Below, piece by piece: positions 1 to 12,191 of a stretch of 64,000 nucleotides of DNA; position 1 is the stretch's first letter; each line of letters opens with the position of its first letter. The DNA is taken from NCBI GenBank assembly GCA_023333565.1, contig JAJKFH010000102.1, positions 1,302,001-1,366,000 of the forward strand, written 5' to 3'. The stretch comes from Puffinus mauretanicus (lineage: Eukaryota > Chordata > Aves > Procellariiformes > Procellariidae). Below the pieces are notes generated by a model. That model was not told the DNA's origin and made no database searches. It worked only from the letters and a program-made list of their open reading frames with translations. The translations under genes were made by a program, and so were the position numbers.

Positions 1-2556
1 TCACTTATCCAAAGGATAAGAAAACTGGTCAGTATGGAGTAGTGTCACCAGGAGGAACTAAGATCACCTTGACCCACAATAGCATGCATTTGATAATTAG
101 GTTTCTCGGCTGCATGATGAAAGACTTACATACCTTCTGGCAAAGATGGGTGGAGAATGGTTTTAAACACAAAACTTCTGGATAAAGAGGACCACTCTCT
201 GTCCCTTCTAGCCTTTATTTTCAGTAGAGATTGGAGTGTTGATTTGCCTAAAGCAGTCTGTGGTGTAAAATGGGAAAGAATATAACCAAATGATGGTAGT
301 AATTTAATATATTGGGCTCTTAAATTCTTTTTAAATTTTTTTGAGCACAGGCCACAGGAATTTTATTTGAGAGTTTGGTATTTTGTCACCTGTCACTGTG
401 TGTTCTGAGGTAATTCTGTGAGAGCAGTGATAGCTAAATACTGAAGAATACATACATACACACACTCTTGTGTTTAGTATTTACAGTATGACTTCCTAAT
501 CCCTTCCTATTCATCACTCTATATCCTTTCTAGGAGAACGAAACAGGACAATCACAGTTGACTGGGCATGTTTTACACTGGGATTAGAAGCATCCCTCCT
601 TTACAGAGCTCTCCCCTCTGGTTTAGGGCAGTTTCACCTTACAGTATTTCTTTGATCATTTTAATAAACCGGTGATTTGGACAAAGTAATTCAGTGTCTG
701 AATCCAAATCTCATTTAAAATCTTTGTTCAAGTTGTACAGCCTTCTGCTTGAGTGATGCTAAATGGTGATGTAAATGGAGTTTAGTTTGCTGTGAGGATT
801 TCCTTTATAGTCAACATTAAATCCCATGTTCGCATCGTATCCATTGGTCTGCCTCAATGTTTGGTCTTTTCTGCTCCCTGATTTCCATTCTTGGGTATCG
901 CAGTGCTGTGATGAGTTAAGCCTTTCCTTCCTGCATGTCTTTTCTCGTCACCCTTTTTTCTGTAATGAGACTGTGATATGTAGCACTGTACTATGTATGT
1001 ATCTAAGCAGGGATGTGTCACTAGTTACGGTATCCTTACCCTGTGTAGAATCAAAATCTAAAGCAAGTCAGGAAAATAATATCAGTATTCCTGAGTATAT
1101 GAAATCAAGTTGACATAGAATAAAGAGTGTTTTTCACAATAATAATCAATGAAACATTGTACTTGGTTTACCCGAGTAAAGAAGTTTAATTCATAATATA
1201 GTAAGTTTTTCACTTGACACTTTTTAAATGCTATATAACCTTGTGAAGCTTGAGCTATTCTAAAAGCAATGTCACAACTTCTTAGTTCTTACAAAACAGA
1301 ATATCAGATCTAAGTTAGCATTTACTCGTTCCAATTTTTTCCCTTGTTTTGCCAGCCTTCCACAATGAAGTAGTTTCAGTTTTCCTTATTTTGAACATTT
1401 GGAAACCATCAATACGAAAATACTCCAAATTATAGTATTTGTATTTTTTTTGTAATGAACTTTCCTAAATCAAATCTGTGCACATTTATTGTCAAAGTCT
1501 TTTCTGGGACTTGGAACAGGAATGAGCAAATGTCCCCAAAATACTTGGTTTTTTTAATCCATTTGTATTTAGTAGGTCTTAGGAGTAAAACTTTAGAAAG
1601 CATAGTCACAGAGATTGCTTCATAGCGTCAGGACACAGCTGAAAGCAGACTTAGCATGATGTTATTCTGCATGATTAGGCCAGGATTTCCACAAAATGGA
1701 TGTTATCCATAATTAAATTGTGAAATAAATTACCACATTATTTCAATTATGGCTCTCAGTATAAGTGACATTTTAACATATATGAAATAAAGGAGTAATA
1801 TATAAACTTAGTGTTTCATTGAAGAGGAGAAGCAGAGTCTAAGTGAATTTGTTTTGCTATTTATGATAGCAATGTTCTGTTTTGAATTACTTGGGAGAAT
1901 GAAAGTATTGCACTCAAGTTGGAACCAACAAATTGTCTTAAACAACCCAGGTTGAAAACTTGTTGTTGGTGGATAATGGATACATTGTCTTAGCTGATGA
2001 ATACCAGCAAAAACAAGGGGTCACCCAGTGAAGCTTTAAGATAAACCAGTGATAGAGATTTTTTTTATGGATTATGTAATTAACCATATGTACTTAACCA
2101 GATGGCTCACATGTTGCCAAAACAAATCTCGTATGAACAGTTCTGATACTTTTGTTATTTAATTTGCATTTTACATAAAGTATTGTCCATTCATATTAAA
2201 ATCTGTATGCTTTGAGACATAACCAATATCAGTGGGTTGAAAAGAGTGCCTCCCCCTGCACCCCCCACTTCAGAACCCTCTCTTGTATTGGCCAGTGTCC
2301 ATGGTAGGATTTTACAATTCAAAGACTCTGCTTTTGACTCGGTTAGGCTATTGATATTATTGAGCCTCCTCAAAATGAAGCAATTTCTTAACTAAATTTA
2401 ACTGGTTTACAGCTGTCTAAGGATGTGAGTCATTGCTAATGTGTAATTTTTTCAAGGCAAATGCTTTGGAACTGAGACAAGGCTTAAGAACGTATACATT
2501 GTGAATTTCGGGTCAGTTACCAATTCAAAAGTCAATCTTCAGACTTGGGGTCCTAA

Positions 2557-2594
2557 TTTCTTTTTTTTTTTCTTCCCTTCCCCCCCCCCCCCTT
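2557..2594 (+). repeat. Pure pyrimidine tract with C-run
   Basis: Thirty-eight consecutive pyrimidines: a T-run of about eleven followed by mixed C/T and then thirteen C in a row. The opposite strand is pure purine with a G13 run. It lies in an ERC1 intron and is probably a length-variable simple repeat. Confidence 0.85.
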
Positions 2595-5500
2595 GAATTA
2601 TGCTGGAGTCTCCTTAGAAGCTTGTAAGGAAAATGCTTCTCAGTATCAGTTTTCAGAAATAGCAAACTTTAGCGATGGGATTGCGTTAGAAGGTTTGAAG
2701 GAAATTCAAGCTATTTACTAGCAGGACAGAAGGATTGCAAACATGATAGTAACATTCTGAGAATATGATTTGAAACATCTGGTTTAAATACTGTTTGTTG
2801 TAGGGAATATGACAGTACAGAAAAAAATCTTTACTATTTTGAAGATAGTATAATTCAGTTTATTGTGACTGTTCTTGTTAGTTCTACTTTGCAGTGATCT
2901 GTCAGCAAACTGGTGCTACCAGAGGATGATTAGGTATGCAAAGGAAAGGAGGACAAAAGGAAACAAAGGGATGGAAATTTCCTTAGAGATTATTTATGTA
3001 GACATAGCTGAACTATTTTTCTGGCTGATATAAATCTACTTGCAAAGCACCTTTGTATGAAAAAGCACCGGAACTAGAATAGTCTTTTGGATCAGTGTCA
3101 ATTGTTGGTTGCTCCTTCACCAAAAGTACAAGATAATGAACTGTCTATACAAGTTAAGTCAATTTTTGTTGTAGCAGCACTTCTTCCTGCATACCATTCT
3201 TTTCTCAAGTCAATCTTATTGCATAAGCGTGCACGCGAAGTTAGGTCAAGAATAAATCATTAATTGCATTAGGTGTCCTGCAATTCCTAGATTTTTTTTT
3301 TAAGCTTTGTTTTTGCAGTGTGCAAGTTTCTTCCTTTTGAAGCAGTAGCAATGTGCCTGTTTGTGGTCCATACACTTATTTGATAATTAAGTAGGTTTTA
3401 AGTAGAAATCACAAAAATAAATTCTTTGTGCTTTCTAAGCTGGATAGCAACAAAATGCTTTATGTGTAAAACTAAACACTGTAGAACTTCATGCTAATTT
3501 CAAAGGACCTTTTGCAGATTGAAGATCATGAGAGTAAAAATGACAAAAAGATTTTATCTTCTGCAAAAGCAAGCAACTTTTTTTTTTTTAATGGATGCTG
3601 TTTTGAATTTTAACTGGACCTGAGTACAATAGATAAGTACATGTAAGATGTACGCGTATGCTGGAGTTTCCCTGTCTCAAATTCTCTTTTTGTCCTGTCC
3701 TACTCCATGCTCTCCCTACCCCTTTTAGCGTGGTTCTCTTTCTTAAGCCAACTGTATGTTCTTCTGTAGCCCATTGCCACTGAAGGAGTCTCCTGGTATA
3801 AGATTCTCCGTACTAGTTCAAGGTGTTACAGAATCCCACTATATTAAATCCTACTATGTTAGGTTCAGCAACATCAGGGCATTTCCAGTGCGCAATGATA
3901 TTCCAATGTGTTGTTGCAAAGACAGTAATGTTCCAGATAAACATTGAAGTAGAGAGGCAGTAAAAAGAAGATAACTTTCTTGGGAGGCAAAATAAAAATT
4001 AATTCTGTCTTCACTGGGTAGCAAAATTAATGTAAATTGAACAAATGTTTACTGCTTAACTGAACAGTTCACCATCTCTACACTGAAGTATTAGCTGGGA
4101 CTCCAGAATTTAAAGTTCTTTAATAAGAGACAGAGAGACCACCACTGGTATTTTGCATTTCATAGTGTCTTCAATTTACTTCATGCTTAACAAACTTTGT
4201 TAAATTAACTGATATGCAAACTACTTGAAGATGATTTTTAGTATGATGATTCAAAAACAAGAATCTCTGAATATAACTTGACAACAGTTTAACCGTATTT
4301 GTATCAATTGGTTGGATCATAAAGTAAAAAGAGCATACTGAATGCAGCTGAACTTTGGAAGGAACCCTGACTTGTGTTTGCCAAAATGTTACTGAAAAAA
4401 GGGAAATTATTTTGATTTATCCTGAACCTCAAAACAACTTAAAAATCTCACCCTTGCAACGAGACATGGTACACCTGAAGCTTCAGCATTCAGCTTCAGC
4501 ACATTGTTGCTAGTCTTGGGAATTTAACCTTTAAAATTAATAGCAAGAACATTACTCTCGATCTGATTGATTCAATACGGTAATATGAGATTCAGTCATG
4601 TGACAAACCTTATTTCACTGGGGACTGTAAAAGCAACACCTGATATGGAGGTTCAGATGGAGCCAAAACACATACAAAAGATCAAATTTTGCTTACTGAA
4701 TGCAGATTTTTGTAATCCATGCAGGACTGCTGCAGTGGTACTTTTGCAAGATCTGCAATAGAAAGACAGTTATAATGATGAGGTTTTCAGTGTGACATTC
4801 ATAAAACTGGAGCTTAATCTTATAAAACTGTCCAGTAATATCTGCTTATAGGCTTTCATTATGGTCTCCAAAATATGACTTTCAGAAACACAGTAATATT
4901 TACAAATCCAGTAGTATAGCTTTCTTGAACAGTCTCTCAGGACTTAACGTGACCTCTCATTAATACATTTTAGGAACAAAATTTCTTGAATTCAGATCCA
5001 TCTCAATTTTCTAGAGTAAATATCTTACTCCTTCTTCTGAAGCAACAATTTTTTTATTATGTCAGATACAACAATGTGATCATGTCTATTGTAATTGTTA
5101 TGTTCTCATCCTGATACTAATGCAAGCCCACCTTTCTCAGCTCAAATACTGTGGGATTCTAGCAAAATCAAGTATGACTGCAGGCTATCAAATTCTTATC
5201 ATTATATTAGTATTCTTACATTGAAGGGAGTGGCCTGTCTCCAACTAGGCAGAATTGTAGATGTTCTATCATCATATACCTGCTTACTCGCCCACTCTCT
5301 CTTCCACAATAGCTTTTTTGTCTTCATATTAATATTCCTGACACAGACAAAATCACCTCTGCCTGTGATCGGTGAGAATCCATCATCTCCTTGTAGTCGT
5401 TGACCCTGGAGCTGATGTGACCAATAGTACCTTTACAAAACCAAGGGAGAACTGTTTGGAAAGCTCACAGCTTATGTGAAGTTTTGGTTATTTGGATGGC

Positions 5501-8058
5501 TATGCTATAGGAATAAAACAGAAAACCTCTCAACCCACCTGATTATTTAGATCCTTTTTATAGTACTGGTTCCACCGGATGAAAGCTAGGATCAAAAAAA
5601 GTGGGAGGCTTAACAGTACCCTGTTAATAATATACTTCTGTATATTATGGTGAAGATGTCATGTTACCGATCAAAACAGTCTCTTTGCGGAGCTGCACTG
5701 GGGAAGTCAAGTGCAGAGCATAAGCAGAGGCATTTTCACCTTTTATAGAAAAAAGTACAGTGAAACATTTGTCTGCAGGTAAGTAATATTAGTTAGTTAG
5801 TACATACTGGAGATACACACAAACAGTGGAATATGCAATGAACTTTCTCAAGTTGAAAAAGATTTTGAATTTAAAATAAGACATTTTGCTTTTTTTAAAA
5901 TATTTCCAAACATTATTGGATCTTCATATTTCTAGGAGGATTGTTCCACTTTTTTTTATTGTCTCAGAATGAAAGGGTTTTTACCACTTTGAATTTTTTT
6001 TCTTTCACCACTTTATTCCTTTTACAAGTCAAACAGAATAGCAAGAAGAAAATTGAAAGTGGGAAATGAACCATAAATGCAGTTAATTCTGTTACAACCC
6101 AGGTGATGAAAAAACTTACCATTGCAAAGTATCGATCTTTGTTTAAAACCAAGTATTTTGAAGGAGGAAAAAGGTTCTTTTCCAATAACAGGGTGGGCGC
6201 GGGGAAAAGAGATTGAATGACCAGTTCACAAACCCACTTCATTTATCTTAATTTGGAAGTCACTGGTTTAATAGAAGTTGTTTTCCAAGTGTTCAATTTA
6301 CACATAGCCAAGGGTTTGACGATGGTTCTACGGAAGGATTTCTTGTTTGAAGCATGATACGAAGGATCTGCTAGTAACCTCTAATTAAAGGAATTTGGGA
6401 ATCTAGTGGCCTGGATGGGTGTTCAACTAGATTTTGCTAGAATCCCAACAGCCTTGGGCTGTTTTTAATTTGCATTTGCATGGGGTTTTCAGTGAGAATT
6501 GTATTTGCAAAAAGTAGAATGCTTCCTTGCCTTTGGAACAGAATGCCAGAGGAAACTTTTCTTGCCTCTGCTCTAGTGCTTCAGGGCTGGAAGGCAAAAT
6601 AATTAGTTCCACACAACTAGGAATAAATCACCCAGGTTGAAACATGATAGTGTCTGACAACTGGTAATGTTGGAAAAAAAGATTTCAGTAAATCATTATT
6701 GATGAGAAAATTGGTATGCCGAGCAGATGATACCAGCGTATGTATGTGTACCTTTACAGTAAGCTTAGTGTTGCTAACTTACCCATAGATTGCTGTCTTT
6801 ACCCTGCAAAATAAGTATATATGGCAAGAATAAAGATTGTTAAAAATCTAGTAATAGTATAATTTTTTTATTTTTCCTTTTTAGAAACTTTGTACAGTAA
6901 TATATATTCCTTAGGTTTGTAGAATATTTCAGAGGAAATTTATCATCTTCCAAATATTTGAAAACTAAACAGTGCTGGTTCAATCCTTGTCCCTTTGTGT
7001 CTTCCAGAGGGCTTGGAGATTCCATTGCGATTTATTTCATCTTTTCTTGAGGAGAAAAGAAATACCCTCTTTTGATTATCCGTTTTATTTCTATCCGTTA
7101 TTTAAGAATTTGTTCAGAATTACTTTTTGGGGGAGATTGGGTAGGAAAAAAGGATGGTAAAACAAATATGACACTATATATTCTTTTTGAAAATGATTCT
7201 CGAACTACTTGCAAGGACATAATAGCAAAATTCTTTATTAATTAACTATATGGGCAAAGTGTAGACTATTTGCTTTTTTCTTCAGATTATATAATTTTGG
7301 AGAACCTATAGTTTAGTTATTATGTGTTACAGTAGTGCAGGTTTGGGAGAAAAATGGAATACAGGCAATTATTTCATTGTTCATTGTGATTTCATAAAGG
7401 AAATTTTGCATCTATAATTATACAAGTGTTTCAGTTTGGATACATCAATTGATCCAGTTCTTAGCTTTCTGTAATTTTAAGGGCATGTCCCGTTGGGGAC
7501 CATCAGTTATCTGACCCTGCAAAAGGCACGGTTGTAGGTAGAGTGGGTTTTTTAGGTAGTGTCTAGCTATTAATGTGACTTAGAACATTTCAGTGTACCT
7601 GCTGTTCCCTGGATGGTAACGAAAAACATCATTCATTACTCCAAACTGAAAAGTATGCATGTAGACTGAAAGAATAGACAGGTTCACACTTTCTACTCTT
7701 TTTTTTTTTAATTATTTTTTGGTATACAGGAGGGTGCCGTTGCAATGGGAAGATGCAGCAGTCATATGTTGTACTGTTGTACAGCTGTCATCTTACTCTG
7801 ATCACAAGAAACTGTTACTGCAACATGAAAATGCATGCTGTGCTTGTGCAAATGCTTGTGCTGCCTTGGCAGGCACATTAATATATGCTGAAGATGAATT
7901 ATTTAGCTGTCTGTTGTGTACGGTTTGCTCACAGCAGAAAGTCACCCTGCACTATCCCCTCTTCAGCCAGTTGGAGCCTTTGCCAGGGTGTTTCGCCTCC
8001 AGAAGTAAACACGAGTCTAAGAATAGCTCAGCCTTCTTTGTAGTATATTTTCATGGTT

Positions 8059-8089
8059 GGCTGTCTAAACAGCCAGCCTGTCTAGACAG
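8059..8089. repeat. Adjacent short inverted repeats
   Basis: GGCTGT at 8059-8064 is inverted as ACAGCC at 8069-8074 across a four-base spacer. Immediately after, CTGTCTAGACAG at 8078-8089 is a perfect 12-bp palindrome sharing the CTGTCTA core. No function is known. It could be a chance cluster or a remnant of an old repeat. Confidence 0.5.
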
Positions 8090-9314
8090 CTGACGACACT
8101 GAAAGCTCCTAAGGTCAAAAGCAGCCATAGTAGGCTACTTTTGGAGATATTACCTCCTTGGTAGCTGTACGTGTGGGCGCCAGGAGAACTTTTCAGTCAC
8201 AACTAGTAGGGTTCTTTCTGAAGCTCCATGGGCTACAAATGTGTGGTAAAGCATTAAATAATAGATATGAGTGTATAAAGAAGGAATTTTCAATTCTTAC
8301 AGTTATTTCTGACTCACATGAGATGTCATTGGTTATGCTTTTTTGGTGCTCTTTAAAATTTGTTTTGTAGTGTCCTTTGTGTTGTGCTCAGATTTAAATT
8401 TTAAGCATAACTTGGAGGCCTAATACTTGTTACATTATTTCTTACAAATGTCTTTAAGAGAGTATCTTGCTACAAGTGTTTTGGAGATGGGTACCTTATG
8501 TGCCACGTCATTCACCAGTTTATGATGTATATTTGCCGATGCAAGAAGTTGTCAGCAGCAAGAACAAAAAAGAAGCAACTGAGAAATCTGTACCCAGTTT
8601 AATCCTTTGCTGATAAATCTGTTTTCGACAGGTTGTCATAATGTCAATGTGTCTGTTTCTTGTGTATGTATGCATAAAATGGGTTTAGCACTAGGCCTTC
8701 TCAGTCTGTCAAAAGATATATTCAGAACTCATAAATTGATCGAATCCTACATGTGCAGAAAACAAGGCTGATATATTTTCTACCCAGGGAATGGCGCTTA
8801 ATGTTAGTCCATCGTATAGCAAACCACCATGTAAGATGAAAAAGCAATATGCCAATACAATAAAGAATATGACAGTACCAAAGGAAATACTTAAAATAAA
8901 ACTTCTTCACAACCTCTTAACTATCAAGTGTCTTTTTTGGTTTACATATGCAGTAATGTTTTTCTCAACTTTTTTCCTTTCATATTGTTAGTACATTGAT
9001 CATCTTTCAGTCACACAGTGCCCAACATCCTCGGAAATTAGGAATAATACCCTTTCTTTATGTTGTTCTTGTAAATATTATTTAGACTTTCTTGCTCTGA
9101 ATTCTGTCCTGAGTGTTGGAAAGGTTACTGATTCCTTGTTAATATTTGATGGTTTTGGTTGCATTGCTTGATGTTTTGATGTAGGATTATAGGAACTAGG
9201 CCCTCGCCTACTTCCTTTGCTTTAAGAATATTTTTAAGAGTTTTATACACTCCTAAGATGATTTTTGGATGGTTTTGCTTGCTGTTGTCTTAAAATTTAC
9301 TCCTCTTCTTTAAG

Positions 9315-9452
9315 ATTGAAAACCTTCAAGAGCAGTTAAGAGACAAGGAGAAGCAAATGAGCAGCTTAAAGGATCGAGTGAAATCCTTGCAGGCTGACAC
9401 CACAAATACTGACACCGCCTTGACCACGCTGGAAGAAGCGCTTGCAGAAAAA
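9315..9452 (+). CDS. ERC1: ERC1 internal exon A, coiled coil (46 codons)
   Basis: This exon encodes part of ELKS/ERC1, a scaffold that binds RIM, liprin-alpha, Bassoon/Piccolo and Rab6 at the presynaptic active zone and at cortical exocytosis sites. Translation starts Ile-Glu-Asn-Leu-Gln-Glu-Gln-Leu and ends Glu-Glu-Ala-Leu-Ala-Glu-Lys. It matches the ERC1 central coiled coil as I recall it, nearly residue for residue (the mammalian Lys-Glu-Arg-Val is Lys-Asp-Arg-Val here). Acidic and basic residues alternate with heptad leucines and there are no prolines, as expected for a coiled coil. The exon is 138 bp, phase 0 at both ends, with a pyrimidine-rich acceptor (...cttctttaag) and a strong donor (AAA/GTGAGT). 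The paralogue ERC2 is the main alternative, but the following exons favour ERC1. Confidence 0.97.
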
Positions 9453-10814
9453 GTGAGTATGGAAAGCCTAAGTCCCTTCCTTCGAAAGGTCCTTCTACTA
9501 ATAACCTTTCTGACGTCGGCTTCTCCGTGTGATTCCTGGAGCCTGTGTAGAAGACATCTGTCCGATGCAATGCCACGGTGACATCCTTTGTCTCCGGCAG
9601 CTGAGGAGGGATCAGGAGAGTGCGGCTGCTGCCGAGGTGCGTCCCTCACTAGAGGGCACTGCAGGATACGCGGAGTGGCGGCCGGGCCGCTCTCCCGTAG
9701 AACCAGCCCCGGGTACCACTTCTGTACCGTGAGGGTAGAACTGAGCCACAAGCTGTTGCTCTGGTCATTAGCTACTCACCATCGTTTTGTGTGAAAGAAA
9801 TTGGTGTTCTCACGTTGTCATCTCTTTACGTGGTGCATCTTTGGTGTTATGTGGGATGCCTGACATTTCAGCTGTGGATTCTTCTGCTTTTTTCCTTCCT
9901 CTTTTCTGTTGTTTGGGGGTTTTTTTGTTTGTTTGTTGTTTGGTGGTTTTTTTTTTTTTTTTAGGTCTGGCTAATACCTTATTTCATTTTATCTTCTCTG
10001 CTCAGATATTTTAATAAGAAATTTATTTTTAAAGTTTTGCTGCATGAAATTGGGTTCTAGTTCCCAATATTGAATTAAAATGAATACTTATCCTGATGTA
10101 GCTGTATTTCAGTCTCACTTTATTTGCAGCTTTATTATTCTCATTGTATTTTTTTTATGCTTGCCCAATTCTTAGGAGATAGCGGACTGAGGGAACATTC
10201 TTGTCTATTCTGTTTTGGTGGGGCAACTTTTTGGAATTACTATTTTTTCTTGATTCCTGGAGAACCAGGGTTACAGCTCCTTTAGTCTGTCAGATTCTAT
10301 AAATGTAAAGTTATGGTAAAGCTTTCCCTGAGGTTGGGGAATTCACTTGCATCCCTTCAGCTTCCAAGATAACCATTGATATCTGGTGTACAGAAAAGTT
10401 GTTTTGTTCCCTTTTCTTACTGCACATCGATCCTGGTGTCACCCCTCCTCTCTGAGGAGGACTTAACTGTACATTTTGGAAAAGTAAGATTTAAGTAAGT
10501 ACGGAATCAATATGTAATGTATCCTGGTCTTGGTTAATTTTGATTATCAGAACCAGATAAATTGTGTTGCATTGTAACAGTACTGTGAACTTTCAGAGAT
10601 ACAGAAAGCCTGATATTTCTTAGCAATGAATCCATAGATTTCTCCAGTTTCCTCCTTCTTGAGGGGTCTGGTTTACAATAGTAAAGAAAAGAAAATGGCA
10701 ATATCCTACACTCCTCCTGCTCATCTGCAGTGTGTAAGAAGTGTTGTGATAAGGAGTCTCAGAAGTTGAACTGACTAAGAGGGATTTTCTTCACAGAGTG
10801 TTTTCTTTTGTCAG
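9453..10814 (+). other. ERC1: ERC1 intron between exons A and B (1,362 bp)
   Basis: The first part, about 9560-9730, is unusually GC- and CpG-rich for this window, with about 14 CpG. A T/G-rich strand-asymmetric tract follows at 9907-9962 and ends in a T-run plus AG, a decoy acceptor-like sequence. A CCTCCTC/GAGGAGG hairpin with a three-base loop lies at 10444-10460. Overlapping open frames on both strands at 9326-9794 come from this composition and from exon A, and do not look like genes. Confidence 0.85.
9907..9962 (+). repeat. T/G-rich simple tract ending in acceptor-like AG
   Basis: About 56 bases consist only of T and G, including G5, T7 and a terminal T-run, and an AG follows at 9963-9964. 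It resembles a strong polypyrimidine tract with a 3' splice site, but the downstream sequence gives no ERC1-like peptide, so it is recorded as a simple repeat and possible decoy acceptor. Confidence 0.7.
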
Positions 10815-10955
10815 GAAAGGACCATTGAGCGCCTAAAAGAGCAACGTGACAGAGATGAACGAGAAAAACAGGAAGAGATCGACAACTACAAAAAAGACAT
10901 TAAAGACCTGAAAGAGAAAGTCAGCATTTTACAAGGAGATCTTACAGAGAAAGAG
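10815..10955 (+). CDS. ERC1: ERC1 internal exon B, coiled coil (47 codons)
   Basis: Translation begins Glu-Arg-Thr-Ile-Glu-Arg-Leu-Lys-Glu-Gln and ends Gly-Asp-Leu-Thr-Glu-Lys-Glu, directly continuing exon A. It is a highly charged, proline-free coiled-coil segment and nearly identical to the ERC1 family sequence. Conservative changes from the mammalian form include Asp-Ile for Asp-Leu and Ser-Ile for Ser-Leu. The exon is 141 bp and phase 0 at both ends. The acceptor is good (ttttgtcag). The donor is poor: AAAGAG/GTTGAC keeps only AG/GT of the consensus. The boundary is fixed by the frame of the next exon, which continues Ser-Ser-Leu-Leu-Asp-Leu-Lys-Glu-His. Reading on into the intron would add 29 codons before TAG at 11043-11045. 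Confidence 0.96.
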
Positions 10956-12050
10956 GTTGACCAGCAGAATGAATCTGTTGTATTAAAATTGTTTGTTGTA
11001 TATGTGTGTGTTATATTTGAGATGAAGAAAACTGTTCCTTTATAGTAATGATCCTTCAACAAATTTATCTAGTAAAACATATTGTTTGAGAATTTTTCAA
11101 ATCATAAGTATTTCAGAACCACCTTTTCATGGATAGCACATAGTCCCCTTATTTGCAGCAGTTCATCGTATTAGGACTGAATGACCGATGGTCAGTGGTA
11201 GCATTTACTAGAGCTATCCTTATAGACAACTGAAGGCAGAGAACAAGCTTGTTCCTGTCTAAATATAGGGAGGAAAGGACAGAGGTTGATCAAAGCCGTG
11301 GGTGCCAAAAGCATGCAGATAATGTTTATTCCTTTATGCAAACAAGATAGCTACTTCTTTTGACTCTGTAGAGTCCTTTTTTGATAATTAAGTTGGTTGT
11401 TGGTAATGAGCCAATTGTCTAGACAAATTAACCTAATTATATTAGAGAAATATAAACGTTCTCTGTTTCTGTCTTGGAATTGTAACATTCAAGTCTACTT
11501 ACAATCTTTTTTCAAAACTCAATCAAAGTAAAACAACACAAAAAAAACCGCACTCAGGAAGTGCTAAGATTTTCTCAACGTGGAAGTCAACGTTTGACAG
11601 GAAAAAAAACAACACAAAAATGGTTTGGAAAGCAAGAAGTTAAGATGTCTTTTGGAGATAGGTAGCACGAATCAGTTTCACCCCATAGCAGCTGTATACA
11701 GAAAAGCTTTGAATGCTCTCAGTTTTAGATACACTGGCCAAATCTGCTAATCACATAGAATTTTTAAATATGATTTTATTTAAAACCAATTTTTCCTAAA
11801 CATGACTGTCACCGAAGCACAAGTTCCAGTCTACAGAATCTTCCATCTTTAAAAATGGTTTTAAAATTAATTTAGACAAAGTTTTATTTTGATCCTGAAA
11901 GCCTGAATTAAATCAAGCTGACTTAAGTCAGTGACATGAACATCCTGAGCATAGTGTGAAGGAGTAGGAAAAAATAAAGACAAAAAAGAAACCTAGCTAT
12001 TGCACATAAAGAGTATTTACTTGATAGTTATTTTACATCTTTTATTTTAG
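10956..12050 (+). other. ERC1: ERC1 intron between exons B and C (1,095 bp)
   Basis: This AT-rich intron has the weak donor GTTGAC and a good acceptor after a T-rich run (tcttttattttag). The first 87 bases are open in the exon B frame and end in TAG at 11043-11045. No transposon, RNA gene or further exon was recognised. Confidence 0.9.
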
Positions 12051-12191
12051 TCATCCTTACTGGATCTGAAGGAACATGCTTCATCCTTAGCTTCATCAGG
12101 ACTGAAGAAGGATTCAAGACTCAAGACACTGGAAATTGCATTGGAACAGAAAAAGGAAGAATGTTTGAAGATGGAAACTCAATTGAAGAAG
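12051..12191 (+). CDS. ERC1: ERC1 internal exon C, coiled coil (47 codons)
   Basis: Translation begins Ser-Ser-Leu-Leu-Asp-Leu-Lys-Glu-His-Ala and ends Glu-Thr-Gln-Leu-Lys-Lys. The segment Ser-Ser-Leu-Ala-Ser-Ser-Gly-Leu-Lys-Lys-Asp-Ser is characteristic of ERC1; ERC2, as I recall it, differs here (Ala-Gly-Leu-Lys-Arg-Asp-Ser-Lys). This exon therefore helps settle the paralogue. The serine/alanine/glycine-rich patch is probably a flexible break within the coiled coil. The exon is 141 bp and phase 0 at both ends, with acceptor tttattttag and donor AAG/GTAATC. The first residue is Ser (TCA), where mammals have Ala. Confidence 0.97.

Larger units (their letters stand above)
1..9314 (+). other. 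ERC1: ERC1 intron, 3' part (upstream exon not in window)
   Basis: This is AT-rich non-coding DNA that ends at the acceptor of the first ERC1 exon, where a pyrimidine-rich run (ctcctcttctttaag) precedes it. In mammals the preceding residues end in Val-Leu-Gln-Lys-Lys. I looked for an exon encoding that segment and did not see one, so it should lie before base 1. The stretch holds a pure pyrimidine tract (2557-2594), a palindrome cluster (8059-8089) and short T-runs. No recognisable transposon, RNA gene or protein-coding gene was found. The longest open frame, 7719-8093, has no recognisable homology. Confidence 0.8.

Noticed and set aside
7719..8093. 124-codon plus-strand open frame rich in Cys and Leu
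   Set aside because: No resemblance to a known protein and no ERC1 splice context. It overlaps the palindrome cluster. It is kept as chance without transcript evidence.
9326..9751. 141-codon minus-strand frame and overlapping plus-strand frames
   Set aside because: These are shadows of ERC1 exon A plus the adjoining CpG-rich patch. The plus-strand frames do not continue the ERC1 reading frame.
9963..9964. Strong acceptor-like T-run followed by AG
   Set aside because: The sequence after it yields no ERC1-like peptide or plausible small exon; treated as a decoy.
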